Shown here: positions 1-9,353 of the stretch, in pieces
Layout: each line of letters begins with the position of its first letter
How positions within the stretch are numbered: position 1 is the first letter of the stretch
Assembly: GCA_001650955.1 (NCBI GenBank)
Contig: LXYP01000003.1
Span: 186,001 to 250,000 of the forward strand
Length of the DNA stretch: 64,000 nt
Direction of reading: 5' to 3'
Source of the DNA: Sphingomonadales bacterium EhC05
Lineage (GTDB): Bacteria > Pseudomonadota > Alphaproteobacteria > Sphingomonadales > Sphingomonadaceae
Program-made: the position numbers and the translations under genes
Notes under the pieces: model-generated
What the model was told of the DNA's origin: nothing
The model's database searches: none
Seen by the model: only the letters and a program-made list of their open reading frames with translations

Positions 1-1
1 G

Positions 2-1345
2 CCACTTCATGGTCGGATTTACGAGCAAGCGTTGAAACTGCTCGACAAGAACATGGTGGTCACTCCGGTGACCCTCAAGCCCTATTTTGAATCCGATGAA
101 GCGATGAGAGCGCTTGGCGGCCCGTCCTATCTTGCAAAGCTGACTGGCGACGGCGCCGGATTGATCGGCGCACGTGATTTCGCCAATCAGATATATGATC
201 TCGCCTTGCTTCGCGAATTGGTGAGTGTGGGACGCACCCTGGTCGATAGCGCATTGGATACCAGCGAGAGCGTAGACCCCAAGGAGCAGATAGAGGAAGC
301 AGAAACGGCATTATACCGGGTATCGGAGGGTGAGGCACAGGAAGGTGGCGTAAAGTCGTTCCTGGCGGCATCAACCGAGGCCCTGACCAATGTCGAGAGG
401 GCCTTTAACAGCGGCGGTAAAGTGTCTGGAATCACCACCGGACTGACCGATCTGAACGCCAAAATGGGCGGCTTGCACAGGTCGGATTTGCTCATTCTTG
501 CCGGACGTCCGGGCATGGGCAAGACGTCGCTCGCAACCAATATCGCCTTTAATGCCGCGCGCCGCTATATGCAGGATATGCGGGACGGGATGGCACCGGA
601 AGACAGTCTCGGCGCGCGCACGGCCTTTTTCAGTCTCGAAATGTCGGCAGACCAGCTGGCGACGAGAATATTGTCGGAACAGGCCGAAATCAGTTCTGAG
701 AAGCTGCGCATGGGCGCGATCAGTCGGGATGAGATGCATCGCTTGGCAATGGCCTCGCGCGAGCTGCAGGATCTGCCATTGTTCATCGATGATACGCCGG
801 CGCTGACCATTGCCGCGCTGCGAACGCGGGCGCGGCGATTGCAGCGGCGGAGCGACGTCAACCTGATCGTCGTCGACTATCTGCAATTGCTGCAGGGTTC
901 CGGCCGCGCAAATGATAATCGGGTGAATGAGATTTCGGAGATTAGTCGCGGTTTGAAGACGCTCGCCAAGGAACTTAATTGTCCCGTCATGGCGCTCTCG
1001 CAACTTAGTCGTGCGGTGGAAAGTCGTGAAGACAAACGCCCGCAACTTTCCGATCTTCGAGAGTCCGGTTCGATCGAGCAGGACGCCGATATCGTAATGT
1101 TCATCTTCCGTGATGAATATTATCATCTCGCGATCAAGCCGGATGATCCCGATGAGAATTCCACTGAGGAACAGCGTGCCAAATATGCCGCCTGGGAAAA
1201 TGATCATCAGAGCAAGGTCAATAAGGCGACGGTGATTGTCGCCAAGAACCGTCAAGGGTCCACTGGCAATATCCCGCTGAGCTTCCTGAGCGAGTTTACG
1301 AAATTTGGCGATCTGGCTTATGGAGACGCGCCGGAAGAATATTGA
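2..1345 (+). CDS. dnaB: Replicative DNA helicase DnaB, 5' end outside window
   Basis: Hexameric helicase that unwinds DNA at the replication fork. The open frame runs back to base 2 and reads PLHGRIYEQAL, a conserved stretch of the DnaB N-terminal domain, so the true start lies left of the window; a TTG at 32 is not the start. Visible motifs are Walker A GRPGMGKT (about codon 170), the Walker B region LIVVDYLQLL and the RecA-fold motif ALSQLSRAVE. About 447 codons are present, close to the usual DnaB length. No intein is seen. The next gene lies on the other strand and converges on it. Identity is certain from the family motifs; only the 5' boundary is missing. Confidence 0.96.
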   Translation, partial: PLHGRIYEQALKLLDKNMVVTPVTLKPYFESDEAMRALGGPSYLAKLTGDGAGLIGARDFANQIYDLALLRELVSVGRTLVDSALDTSESVDPKEQIEEAETALYRVSEGEAQEGGVKSFLAASTEALTNVERAFNSGGKVSGITTGLTDLNAKMGGLHRSDLLILAGRPGMGKTSLATNIAFNAARRYMQDMRDGMAPEDSLGARTAFFSLEMSADQLATRILSEQAEISSEKLRMGAISRDEMHRLAMASRELQDLPLFIDDTPALTIAALRTRARRLQRRSDVNLIVVDYLQLLQGSGRANDNRVNEISEISRGLKTLAKELNCPVMALSQLSRAVESREDKRPQLSDLRESGSIEQDADIVMFIFRDEYYHLAIKPDDPDENSTEEQRAKYAAWENDHQSKVNKATVIVAKNRQGSTGNIPLSFLSEFTKFGDLAYGDAPEEY

Positions 1346-1562
1346 GGTTGCGATGGTCGTTTTGCACGCATTCGGGGATCTTGGAAGATCTCAAAATACT
1401 GAAGATATTTCACGCCATGTCACCGCCTCAACTATGCCAAGAGTCCTAAGCTGCGACGGCTTTCTGTCGGATATTCCGCCAGATTGTCGAGAGTATGCTT
1501 GCTGGGACAAGGGCGATGCGATTGCCGGCAAACCCAGGAATCACCTCTTATGGTGCTACCGA

Positions 1563-3122
1563 TTAGGGATCAGAGAGCATCGATAATATTGTGTTCGCGA
1601 CATCATCCGGGTGCAAGCTGCTGTCGATGACATTCCAATTGCCAAGATCGCCGATATCATATCTGGTTTGTTTTTCGACGACCGAGTGATCGGCATCCGA
1701 AGCATCTCCTACGCGCTTGTCGACGCGCGCCTTGAGCTGATTGATGGGCGCTTGCAGCCAGAAACCGGTGAACGAAATATTTCGATCTTCCGCAAGCGCA
1801 GCTATCTTTTGTCGCTCTTCTGGTTTTGCAAAAACGCCGTCGGCAATCACCGTCCAACTGCTCGCGAGGGCATTGGTGATTTCTGCCATCAATATTGCGT
1901 AGACCTGATTCCCCTGTTCGGGGCCATATGCTTGCTCATCCAGCTGCTCTTCCGGCAGCACATCGAACATCCTTTTGCGCAAAACGTCCGTACTCAACAA
2001 CCGCGCTCCGATCGGTAATCCTAACTTCGCGGCGATCGCCCTTGCGAGCGTTGATTTGCCGGTTCCGCTGAGACCGCCAATTGCAATCAATCTCGGTGGT
2101 AAAGTCCGCAGCAGCTTTACGGCGCTCAACAGATATGCATTTGCTTTCTCAACGAGGCGCGCTTTTCTGTTCGCGGCCGTCTCAGATTCTGACCGTAGCG
2201 CCGTGACATGGGCACGGATCGCCGCCCGCATCGATAGAAACAGCGGCATGGCAGCAATGCCGGCACCTTCACCGCTCATATCCAGATAGCGATTGAACAG
2301 CATATTGGCCTCAGAATGCAAACCGCGATGCCACAGGTCCATGAGCAGAAAAGCAATGTCATAAAGGACATCAATCGTAGCCAGTTGCTCGTTAAATTCG
2401 AGGCAGTCGAACAATGTTGGAACATCATTCCAGATGCAGATATTGGCGAGATGAAGGTCACCGTGACAATGGCGGATATGACCAGTTTGGTCACGATGAT
2501 CGAGCAAGGGTGCCAGTTTTTCGAGTAAGAGCTCGCTCTTTATCAATAGCTCCTCAACGTCAGGTCGGGCGAATATCTCATTTTCATAGGCTTCCATACA
2601 TTTGTGATTTCCCTCAATTATGTCCCGCAGACTGGCTTGGCTATCTTTCCCGAAAACAGGAGGAAGCTGGCTATGAAAATGGGCGATTTTGTCAGCCAGC
2701 TGGCTCAGCAGCGGTCGCGTAATCTCGCCGCGCTCCGCAACCTGCTCCAGCAGCGCATCATCGTCGAAGCGGCGCATGACGACAAGCCAGTCGACTGGCA
2801 CGCCTTCGTGAAATCCGATCGAGCCATCAGATGCGCGGTGGACACTCTGCAATTCGAGATACATAACGGGGGCTGTCCTGCGATTGAGCCGCAACTCTGC
2901 AAGGCATGCCCGCCGGCGCATTTCTGGAGTGGAGAAGTCGAGAAAACCCAACTTCACCGCGCGTTTGAGCTTGAGTGCTCTGTCCCCAACGAGGAAAATA
3001 TGCGAGATATGTGTATCGAGGCGAGTGACTGGCGTTTTGACTCCATGGCTTTCGGGTTTCGCCAAAAAGGCAAGGATATCGTCTTGTTCCTTCGCTTCAG
3101 ATCGCCGTATCTTTCGATGCAT
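1563..3122 (-). CDS. Bifunctional aminoglycoside phosphotransferase-like / P-loop kinase protein
   Basis: 519-aa two-domain protein. The N-terminal half has the APH/choline-kinase catalytic loop HCHGDLHLANICIW (about residue 215) followed by the metal-binding aspartate region LFDCLEFNEQ. The C-terminal half starts with Walker A GGLSGTGKST (about residue 345) and looks like a small nucleotide or shikimate-type kinase. This fusion is a known proteobacterial family without a firm substrate; aminoglycoside resistance should not be inferred from the name. An upstream GTG at 3143 is possible, but the ATG at 3122 has an AGGGAGAGG ribosome site seven bases away and is preferred. It is convergent with dnaB. 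Confidence 0.85.
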   Translation of the reverse strand: MHRKIRRSEAKEQDDILAFLAKPESHGVKTPVTRLDTHISHIFLVGDRALKLKRAVKLGFLDFSTPEMRRRACLAELRLNRRTAPVMYLELQSVHRASDGSIGFHEGVPVDWLVVMRRFDDDALLEQVAERGEITRPLLSQLADKIAHFHSQLPPVFGKDSQASLRDIIEGNHKCMEAYENEIFARPDVEELLIKSELLLEKLAPLLDHRDQTGHIRHCHGDLHLANICIWNDVPTLFDCLEFNEQLATIDVLYDIAFLLMDLWHRGLHSEANMLFNRYLDMSGEGAGIAAMPLFLSMRAAIRAHVTALRSESETAANRKARLVEKANAYLLSAVKLLRTLPPRLIAIGGLSGTGKSTLARAIAAKLGLPIGARLLSTDVLRKRMFDVLPEEQLDEQAYGPEQGNQVYAILMAEITNALASSWTVIADGVFAKPEERQKIAALAEDRNISFTGFWLQAPINQLKARVDKRVGDASDADHSVVEKQTRYDIGDLGNWNVIDSSLHPDDVANTILSMLSDP

Positions 3123-3760
3123 GACCATTCCTCTCCCTAACACAGGTTAAATTGCGAGATCTCCAGCGGCAATGACATTGAAACGAAAGCAAACTCCCAT
3201 TGCCCATTTGGAAAAATCCCGAGGTTGAGCGTCCTGAAGCTGCTCTGCTTGTCGGGACCAGAAATGATAAGCCGTCGTTCTGCAATCACGATAATTCCGT
3301 CGTGGCACCTCAAGCATATGTACATCCGGATTCCTTCGACTGAAATCTGCCCAAGCCACGGTCGTCTCTCATGTTCGCAAAATTCGCAAACATCGAGTCT
3401 GACTATCAGGAGATTCGTCAAATGTCCGTTACGGGGTGTTACGGATAGGGATGTGGGGCGCTGCGAACCGAAGCCGAACGGAAATGGGCAGGGCGGCTTC
3501 GACAGGGCAGGAGTTACCTGTCATCCGATCTCGAACGAACAGTACCGCCGATCTTTTCGAAATCATGGTGCAAGAAATATCCGATTGGAATCAAGGATCA
3601 GATATTTGATCCTTTGACAGTCCTCGAAAGGTTCAGTGGCACGGTCGGCGGTCAAGGCGTCCGAATGTCAATTTTGGATCATCCAAACAGAACCATATCT
3701 TTGCATCCGTCAGCCGAGCCAAATTTGGCCTCTGGAATATTTCCAGCCCCGACCTTGATT
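3123..3760. other. Mostly non-coding spacer between kinase-like gene and cysH
   Basis: About 640 bases with no confident gene. Open frames on both strands overlap each other and begin with weak start codons. The only one with a protein-like pattern is the small minus-strand cysteine-containing frame listed separately. I see no clear terminator, repeat or RNA gene. Confidence 0.4.
3137..3421 (-). CDS. Possible small zinc-ribbon-like protein (weak)
   Basis: 94-codon frame with two CxxC pairs, CEFC (about residue 12) and CLRC (about residue 37), spaced as in a zinc ribbon. The start would be a TTG with no obvious ribosome site, and a competing open frame lies on the opposite strand, so it may be chance. 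I do not recognise a family. Listed only because of the paired cysteines. Confidence 0.2.
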   Translation of the reverse strand: MTNLLIVRLDVCEFCEHERRPWLGQISVEGIRMYICLRCHDGIIVIAERRLIISGPDKQSSFRTLNLGIFPNGQWEFAFVSMSLPLEISQFNLC

Positions 3761-4543
3761 CTAGAAAATCGGATCATTGGTTCCGTCATCATCTGCACCG
3801 GGCAGAGGCGTTACGGCTTCATGTATCCCGCATTCCGTTTTGTCCCAACCGCGCCAGCGACCTGCGCGCGGATCTTCTCCGGGAAGGACTTTGGACGTGC
3901 AGGGGGCACAGCCGACCGAGAGATAGCCTTGCTCTTCCAGAGGATGGCGCGGCAAATCATGCTCTTCGAAATAAGCTTCCAGATCATCTTTGATCCAGTC
4001 ACCGAGCGGGTTGATTTTCAAAAGCCCATCAGCAATTTCAAAGCGCGGGATATTGTTGCGGGTGACCGACTGAAACGCTTTGCGTCCGGAAATCCAGCTA
4101 TCGAGACCGGATTTGGCGCGTTTCAACGGTTCAACCTTTCGGATTTCACAACAGCCGTCGGGATCGAAGGACCATCGCAGACCATTGGCATCTTTGTCGG
4201 CCAGCACGGATTCATGTGGTTGCACAATATTGCTGTTCTTGATGCCAAGGGATTTGATCAGGGTCTCGCGATACTCCAGTGTTTCCGGAAACATCTTGAG
4301 CGTATCGACGAAGGTCACAGGGATGGTCCGGTCTACGGAGGCAATCAAATGCAACAAAACTGCGCTTTCAGTCCCGAAGGACGAGACGACAGCAACTTCG
4401 CCCAATTTTCGTTCGTCGAATAATGTCTTGAGCATCGTTGATGTCTCAACGCCCTTAAATCGCTCATTCAGCGCGTCCGCATCATCTTGGGTGAATGCTG
4501 GGCGCGCGTCGATTATATCGATCTTTCGTAAAGCTTCACGCAT
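3761..4543 (-). CDS. cysH: CysH, probably the iron-sulfur adenylyl-sulfate reductase type
   Basis: Reduces activated sulfate to sulfite in assimilatory sulfur metabolism. 260 aa. The catalytic-cysteine motif KTECGIHE lies near the C-terminus. Two further cysteine pairs, GCCEIRK and VGCAPC, are the ligands of the [4Fe-4S] cluster that marks APS-using enzymes; the PAPS-using enterobacterial type lacks them. The start ATG at 4543 overlaps the stop of the upstream DUF934 gene by eight bases, so the two are translationally coupled. It is the last gene of the operon that starts with the SUMT gene at 7686. Confidence 0.93.
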   Translation of the reverse strand: MREALRKIDIIDARPAFTQDDADALNERFKGVETSTMLKTLFDERKLGEVAVVSSFGTESAVLLHLIASVDRTIPVTFVDTLKMFPETLEYRETLIKSLGIKNSNIVQPHESVLADKDANGLRWSFDPDGCCEIRKVEPLKRAKSGLDSWISGRKAFQSVTRNNIPRFEIADGLLKINPLGDWIKDDLEAYFEEHDLPRHPLEEQGYLSVGCAPCTSKVLPGEDPRAGRWRGWDKTECGIHEAVTPLPGADDDGTNDPIF

Positions 4544-4961
4544 GACGTAACTTCCAGATTGGTGCGCGGCTGTCGGTTGTGCCTTGATATACGTCCTCAT
4601 AGCGGTCCAAGGCTTGTGCCATCACTTGCGGGTTGATTGGGGCGTCCGGCGCAAAGGCGTCAAAGCCACAGCGTTTGAGATAGGCGAGTTGGTCCACCAG
4701 CACATCGCCGCTCGCTCGAAGTTCGCCGGTATAGCCTTCTTCACGAAGGATTTGCGCTGCTGAATATCCACGGCCATCTCCAAAAACCGGGAAGTCCACT
4801 TCGATCAGCGCAAGCCGATCGAGGAACGGGATCAGTTGCCGGGCATCTTCACCCGCTTCAATGCGAACGGCGGTGGCATTGGTTTGATCCAGAAAAGCAT
4901 CCAGCGAAACTGCTGGCTCCTCATGGGGTTCATCTTCGCGCATGCGGATTACTTCAACCAT
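4536..4961 (-). CDS. DUF934 family protein of the sulfite-reduction operon
   Basis: 141 aa, with the DUF934 pattern (FLDRLALIEVDFPVFGDGRG, then GELRASGDVLVDQL and CGFDAF). Members are almost always encoded between a sulfite or nitrite reductase and cysH in alphaproteobacteria, but the biochemical role is not established; a part in reductase assembly or electron delivery is inferred from context. The ATG at 4961 is chosen because AAGGAGG lies just upstream inside the end of the reductase gene, and start and stop overlap by eight bases (ATGGTTGA). Confidence 0.88.
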   Translation of the reverse strand: MVEVIRMREDEPHEEPAVSLDAFLDQTNATAVRIEAGEDARQLIPFLDRLALIEVDFPVFGDGRGYSAAQILREEGYTGELRASGDVLVDQLAYLKRCGFDAFAPDAPINPQVMAQALDRYEDVYQGTTDSRAPIWKLRHA

Positions 4962-6588
4962 AGATAGCCTCCTTGAACCGTTCCATTCCGACGCGGCGAT
5001 AGGTGTCGATGAATCGCTCACCATCTTCGCGTTGTTCGAGATAGAGATCGGTTACCGTTTCGATCGCATCAATAACGCCGTCTTCGGAAAAGCCTGGGCC
5101 GGTGATCTTGGCCAGACTGGTATCTTCCGCGGCAGAGCCTCCAAGCAGCAGTTGATAATTTTCAGTGCCTTTGCGATCAACGCCCAATATGCCAATATGG
5201 CCGGCATGATGATGACCGCAGGCATTGATGCAGCCGGAAATCTTAAGCTTAAGCTCGCCCAGTTCCCGCTGGCGGCCGAGATCAGCAAATCGTTCGCTGA
5301 TTTTTTGGGCCAAGGGGATTGAGCGCGCATTGGCCAGGCTGCAATAATCGAGACCAGGGCAGGCGATACTATCCGTGATCAGATCAAGATTGGCGGGAGC
5401 CAATCCAGCTTCATCCAGCTTCTGCCAAAGCGTATACAGGTCACTCTTTTTGACATGTGGAAGGACAATATTCTGACTGTGAGTGACGCGCAGTTCGTCA
5501 AAACTAAACTGCTCGGCCAAGTCCGCCATCAAATCAATCTGCGCCGATGATGCATCGCCTGGAATACCGCTACGAGGCTTCAGGCTGATCGTCGCGATTG
5601 CATAGCCAGCTTGTTTATGGGCTGCGGTATTCTGATCCACCCAGAGAGCAAAATCGGGATCGGAAAGATCGATATCGTCACTGGCACCATCTTCAAATGG
5701 AGGATCAGCAAAATAGCCGGTGATCCGAGCAAGCTCTTCTACAGGTGGATTGAGGCCAAGCTCTTTCATATGAGTAAATTCTTGTTCGACCTGGCGGATA
5801 TATTCTTCCGCACCCAGCTCATGGATGAGGATCTTGATCCGAGCCTTATATTTATTGTCTCGGCGGCCATAGCGATTGTAGACCCGCAGGCAGGCTTCTG
5901 CATAGCTGATCAGCTCATCTGCCGGAACAAAGTCGCGAATCTCGGGGGCAATCATCGGCGTGCGGCCCATGCCGCCGCCAACGAAGAATTTCGCTCCCAG
6001 TTCGCCAGCATCATTGTGGATCAGTTGAATGCCGATGTCGTGCAGACGCATCGCCGCACGGTCTTCGTCACTTGCGATTACCGCGATTTTGAATTTCCGG
6101 GGCAAATAAGAAAATTCCGGATGGAAACTTGACCATTGGCGCAATATTTCCGCCCAAGGACGCGGGTCTGCAATCTCATCGGCGGTGGCACCGGCAAATT
6201 GGTCAGAGGAAATATTGCGGATGCAATTGCCACTGGTTTGAATGGCGTGCATCTCGACACTTGCGAGATCGGCAAGAATATCTGGCGCATCTTCCAGCTT
6301 GATCCAGTTATATTGGATATTCTGCCGCGTCGTGAAATGCCCATAGTCGCGATCATATTTGCGCGCAATATGGCCCAGCATCCTCATCTGCTTGCCGTTC
6401 AGCGTGCCATAAGGAATGGCCACACGCAGCATATAGGCGTGCAATTGCAGATAGAGGCCATTCATCAGCCGCAAGGGCTTGAACTGGTCTTCAGTCAATT
6501 CTCCGGCGAGCCGGCGGTTGACCTGATCGCGAAATTCTTCAACGCGGGTATCAACCATTTTCTGGTCATATTGATCATATTGATACAT
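4954..6588 (-). CDS. cysI: Sulfite (or nitrite) reductase hemoprotein, CysI-like
   Basis: 544-aa siroheme/[4Fe-4S] reductase catalysing the six-electron reduction of sulfite to sulfide. The cluster ligands are visible as CPGLDYC and, about 40 residues later, SGCINACGHH. The two ferredoxin-like half-domains of the nitrite/sulfite reductase family are present. Sequence alone does not separate sulfite from nitrite reductase in this family; its place between SUMT (siroheme synthesis) and CysH argues for sulfite. The start ATG at 6588 lies just after the DUF2849 stop. No separate CysJ flavoprotein is seen nearby, so the electron donor is probably ferredoxin or encoded elsewhere. Confidence 0.92.
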   Translation of the reverse strand: MYQYDQYDQKMVDTRVEEFRDQVNRRLAGELTEDQFKPLRLMNGLYLQLHAYMLRVAIPYGTLNGKQMRMLGHIARKYDRDYGHFTTRQNIQYNWIKLEDAPDILADLASVEMHAIQTSGNCIRNISSDQFAGATADEIADPRPWAEILRQWSSFHPEFSYLPRKFKIAVIASDEDRAAMRLHDIGIQLIHNDAGELGAKFFVGGGMGRTPMIAPEIRDFVPADELISYAEACLRVYNRYGRRDNKYKARIKILIHELGAEEYIRQVEQEFTHMKELGLNPPVEELARITGYFADPPFEDGASDDIDLSDPDFALWVDQNTAAHKQAGYAIATISLKPRSGIPGDASSAQIDLMADLAEQFSFDELRVTHSQNIVLPHVKKSDLYTLWQKLDEAGLAPANLDLITDSIACPGLDYCSLANARSIPLAQKISERFADLGRQRELGELKLKISGCINACGHHHAGHIGILGVDRKGTENYQLLLGGSAAEDTSLAKITGPGFSEDGVIDAIETVTDLYLEQREDGERFIDTYRRVGMERFKEAIYG

Positions 6589-6589
6589 C

Positions 6590-6886
6590 TTAAATCACCC
6601 AATTTCCGGCTTCGGGATCAGCCGGTTTCAATGTAAGGTCGGGACGAACGGTCGGTCCCAATGCGCGGACGCGGTCTTTGATATGGGCAGGGCGCGGACC
6701 ATCTTCAGTTTGTTCCGCTTCGATAACATAGGGGACATTGACCCGGCGTGCGGCTTCTTCTTCGCGCAAGATGGTGTCTGCGTGATCTTCGACGTCGACG
6801 GCATCTTCGACATGACGTGACCAGTCCTGCCCGGTCCACCAGGTTACATCGCCCGTTTTCAAATCATTGCCAGTTAATATTTTCAT
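6590..6886 (-). CDS. DUF2849 family protein
   Basis: 98-aa small protein with the DUF2849 signature (LTGNDLKTGDVTWW near the N-terminus, then basic and acidic segments). It regularly sits between the siroheme methyltransferase and sulfite reductase genes; its function is unknown. Its ATG overlaps the upstream stop as ATGA, so the operon is tightly coupled. Confidence 0.88.
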   Translation of the reverse strand: MKILTGNDLKTGDVTWWTGQDWSRHVEDAVDVEDHADTILREEEAARRVNVPYVIEAEQTEDGPRPAHIKDRVRALGPTVRPDLTLKPADPEAGNWVI

Positions 6887-7686
6887 GCGATCACTCCTAC
6901 GCGCTGCGCAAATTCTAGGAATTTATTCTCGGCATCGCCGTAATTTGCGACCTCTCCAACAACCAATAAAGCTGGGCTTTGGATATTTTCGCGCACCACC
7001 AAATCTCCGAGGTCAGTGAGTAAGGTGCGCATGGCTCTGAAGCTATCACGTGTGCCGTTTTCCAAAATCGCGACCGGCAAGTCGGGCGACGCGCCGTCTG
7101 CGATTAATTTTTCCACGATCGCACCTGCGTTGGCGACACCCATGTAGATAACCAGTGTGCGGCCAGTCCCCGCCAGTCCCGACCAATTCTGATCCGAAAG
7201 GCCCTTGCACTGGCCCGCGACAAATGTCACCGCGCTGGCTGCATCACGATGGGTCAGTGGCATTTTCGCCTGAGCTGCGCAGCCGAGCGCCGCGCTGATG
7301 CCTGGAACAATCTCGACGTCTATACCGTCAGCACGGCAATCGTCAGCTTCTTCGCCACCACGGCCAAAAACAAACGGATCACCGCCTTTCAGTCTGACGA
7401 CCATATGACCTTGCCGGGCTTCTGCGATGAGCAGGTCATTGATCTGATCTTGCGGTCTACTGTGCTGGGATCTTTTCTTGGCGACCGAGATGCGCGGCGT
7501 ATCTGCTGGGATAAGTTCGAGGATCTCTTGGCTGATCAAGCCATCATGCACGACGATATCGGCCTGTTCTATTAGCCTCAACGCCTTTAACGTCAGCAGT
7601 TCAGGATCGCCAGGCCCCGCACCAACAAGATAGACTTTCCCGTTGGTGGCAATATGCCGATTGATAGTATTGGTTGCTTTTTCCAT
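6883..7686 (-). CDS. cobA: Uroporphyrinogen-III C-methyltransferase (SUMT)
   Basis: Uses S-adenosylmethionine to methylate uroporphyrinogen III to precorrin-2, the branch step to siroheme, the cofactor of the reductase encoded downstream. 267 aa, the length of a stand-alone SUMT without the CysG dehydrogenase/chelatase half. Motifs are VYLVGAGPGDPELLTLKA at the N-terminus, RLKGGDPFVFGRGGEE and the VPGIS loop. The ATG at 7686 is preferred over the TTG just upstream. First gene of the five-gene sulfur operon; its promoter should lie in the 66 bases before it. Confidence 0.93.
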   Translation of the reverse strand: MEKATNTINRHIATNGKVYLVGAGPGDPELLTLKALRLIEQADIVVHDGLISQEILELIPADTPRISVAKKRSQHSRPQDQINDLLIAEARQGHMVVRLKGGDPFVFGRGGEEADDCRADGIDVEIVPGISAALGCAAQAKMPLTHRDAASAVTFVAGQCKGLSDQNWSGLAGTGRTLVIYMGVANAGAIVEKLIADGASPDLPVAILENGTRDSFRAMRTLLTDLGDLVVRENIQSPALLVVGEVANYGDAENKFLEFAQRVGVIA

Positions 7687-7752
7687 CAATTGGATATGCG
7701 CGGGATTACCGCGATGTACAAAACAGAAGTTTTTGCAGCGCCCTAAGTTCTA

Positions 7753-9213
7753 CTATTCCGCTGCAGCGGCAGCAGCAGCGGTAGCGGCTTCGATTGCGTC
7801 CGCCATCTCATCTTTCAAACCGATACCGATAGAGGCGTGGGCCTGATCGGCTTCCATTGAAACTACCGGATAGGCGCAATAGTCGGCTGCATAATATGCA
7901 CTGGGACGATGATTGCCGGACAACCCAATCCCGCCAAATGGCGCCTCAGAAGATGCGCCGACAGTCAGCTTGTTCCAATTGACAATACCCGCACGGCTAT
8001 TTGACCAGAATTGATCATATTGCTGGGCATTTCCGCCAATCAACGCGGCAGACAGGCCATATCGGGTGTTGTTCGCCTCGGCGATCGCTTCATCAAAGTC
8101 ATTGACGCGGATGACTTGCAACAACGGACCGAACAATTCCAAATCCGGCCGTTCTTTCATTCTTGTCACATCGATAATTCCGGGCGTCAGAAACGGGCGA
8201 TCGCCAAACGGACGCGCCATATGTTTGATCGGTTGGCCACCGTGACTCATCAGCGCCAAAAAGCTCTCTGTCAGGCCGTCTGCGACCTTATTGTCGATCA
8301 CCGGGCCCATGAAAGGTGCCGGCGTGCTGAAGGGGTCGTCGATAATCAACCGATTCGATATTCTTTTTACTTCACTCACCAAGCGATCGTAGAGCGAGTC
8401 TTTGACGATCAGGCGGCTAGCTGCAGAGCATCGTTGTCCTGACGACAGAAAGGCCGACTGCACGATCATCACTGCAGCGCTGTGGATATCATCAGTATCC
8501 CAGCCGATTATCGGATTATTTCCACCCATTTCCAGCGCGAGTATCTTGTCGGGTCGGTTTGCAAATTGGCGATTGAGGGCAATCCCAGTATGCGCTGAAC
8601 CGGTGAAAAGAACACCGTCCAACCCATCGTTGGCAGTCAACTCCTTGCCGATATCCGGTCCTCCCTGCAAGATATTGACAACGCCGGTGGGCAATCCGGA
8701 TTCGGCGAACGTATCCGCCAAAAACTGCCCGACTGCCGGTGTTTTTTCCGAGGGTTTGAATACGACCGTATTTCCGGCAATAAGTGCCGGGATGATATGG
8801 CCATTTGGGAGGTGGGCAGGGAAATTATACGGTCCGATGACCGCGAGAACTCCATGTGGCTTATGCCGGAGCGCGGCCCGCATATTGGGCTGACTTTTGA
8901 GCTGTCTTTGTGCGGTACGTTCCAAATAGGCATTGACCGAAATATCGATTTTTTTGACCACGGATTCAACTTCGGTATGGGCTTCCCAAAGGGGTTTTCC
9001 GGTCTCTCGAGAGATAAGCTTGGCCAGAGTATCGGCCTGACTTTTGATGCGGTTCGCGTAGCGTCTCACGGCCTCGATGCGTCTGCTAACCGCCATGGCC
9101 GCCCAGCCTGGCCATGCAGTGCGAGCATCGGCTACCGCCTGGTTGGCATCGCCTGTTGTACCGGTCCACAAGACGGCCCCGGTTGCTGGTTCTGTCGAGA
9201 TTAATTCAGTCAA
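7753..9213 (-). CDS. astD: Succinylglutamate-semialdehyde dehydrogenase AstD
   Basis: NAD-dependent aldehyde dehydrogenase of the arginine succinyltransferase pathway. 486 aa with the ALDH fold: the NPIIGWD-containing region after LEMGGN (catalytic Glu), SSGQRCSAASRL (catalytic Cys) and EAPFGGIGLSGNHRPSAYYAADYC, a C-terminal stretch typical of AstD. No other ast genes are adjacent, so pathway membership rests on similarity alone. The C-terminus is an unusual run of alanines (about the last 12 residues) from GCx-repeat DNA at about 7756-7790, which may vary in length between strains. Confidence 0.88.
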   Translation of the reverse strand: MTELISTEPATGAVLWTGTTGDANQAVADARTAWPGWAAMAVSRRIEAVRRYANRIKSQADTLAKLISRETGKPLWEAHTEVESVVKKIDISVNAYLERTAQRQLKSQPNMRAALRHKPHGVLAVIGPYNFPAHLPNGHIIPALIAGNTVVFKPSEKTPAVGQFLADTFAESGLPTGVVNILQGGPDIGKELTANDGLDGVLFTGSAHTGIALNRQFANRPDKILALEMGGNNPIIGWDTDDIHSAAVMIVQSAFLSSGQRCSAASRLIVKDSLYDRLVSEVKRISNRLIIDDPFSTPAPFMGPVIDNKVADGLTESFLALMSHGGQPIKHMARPFGDRPFLTPGIIDVTRMKERPDLELFGPLLQVIRVNDFDEAIAEANNTRYGLSAALIGGNAQQYDQFWSNSRAGIVNWNKLTVGASSEAPFGGIGLSGNHRPSAYYAADYCAYPVVSMEADQAHASIGIGLKDEMADAIEAATAAAAAAAE

Positions 9214-9353
9214 ATTTGCCTCAAATTTCTGCGCGCTGTTTGTTCAAAAACTGCCTTTATTTAGAGCAGAATAACCAAAACGTACACCTTAATAATAACG
9301 TTCCCACATAGTTAACTCCATAATATCGAATGCCGGATGAATTTAGGTAGATA

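Noticed and set aside
371-1255. Long minus-strand frame opposite dnaB
   Set aside because: It mirrors dnaB codons, has no domain signs and no start context; an antisense shadow.
3614-4423. 269-codon plus-strand frame over cysH
   Set aside because: Shadow of cysH, which has all catalytic and cluster cysteines.
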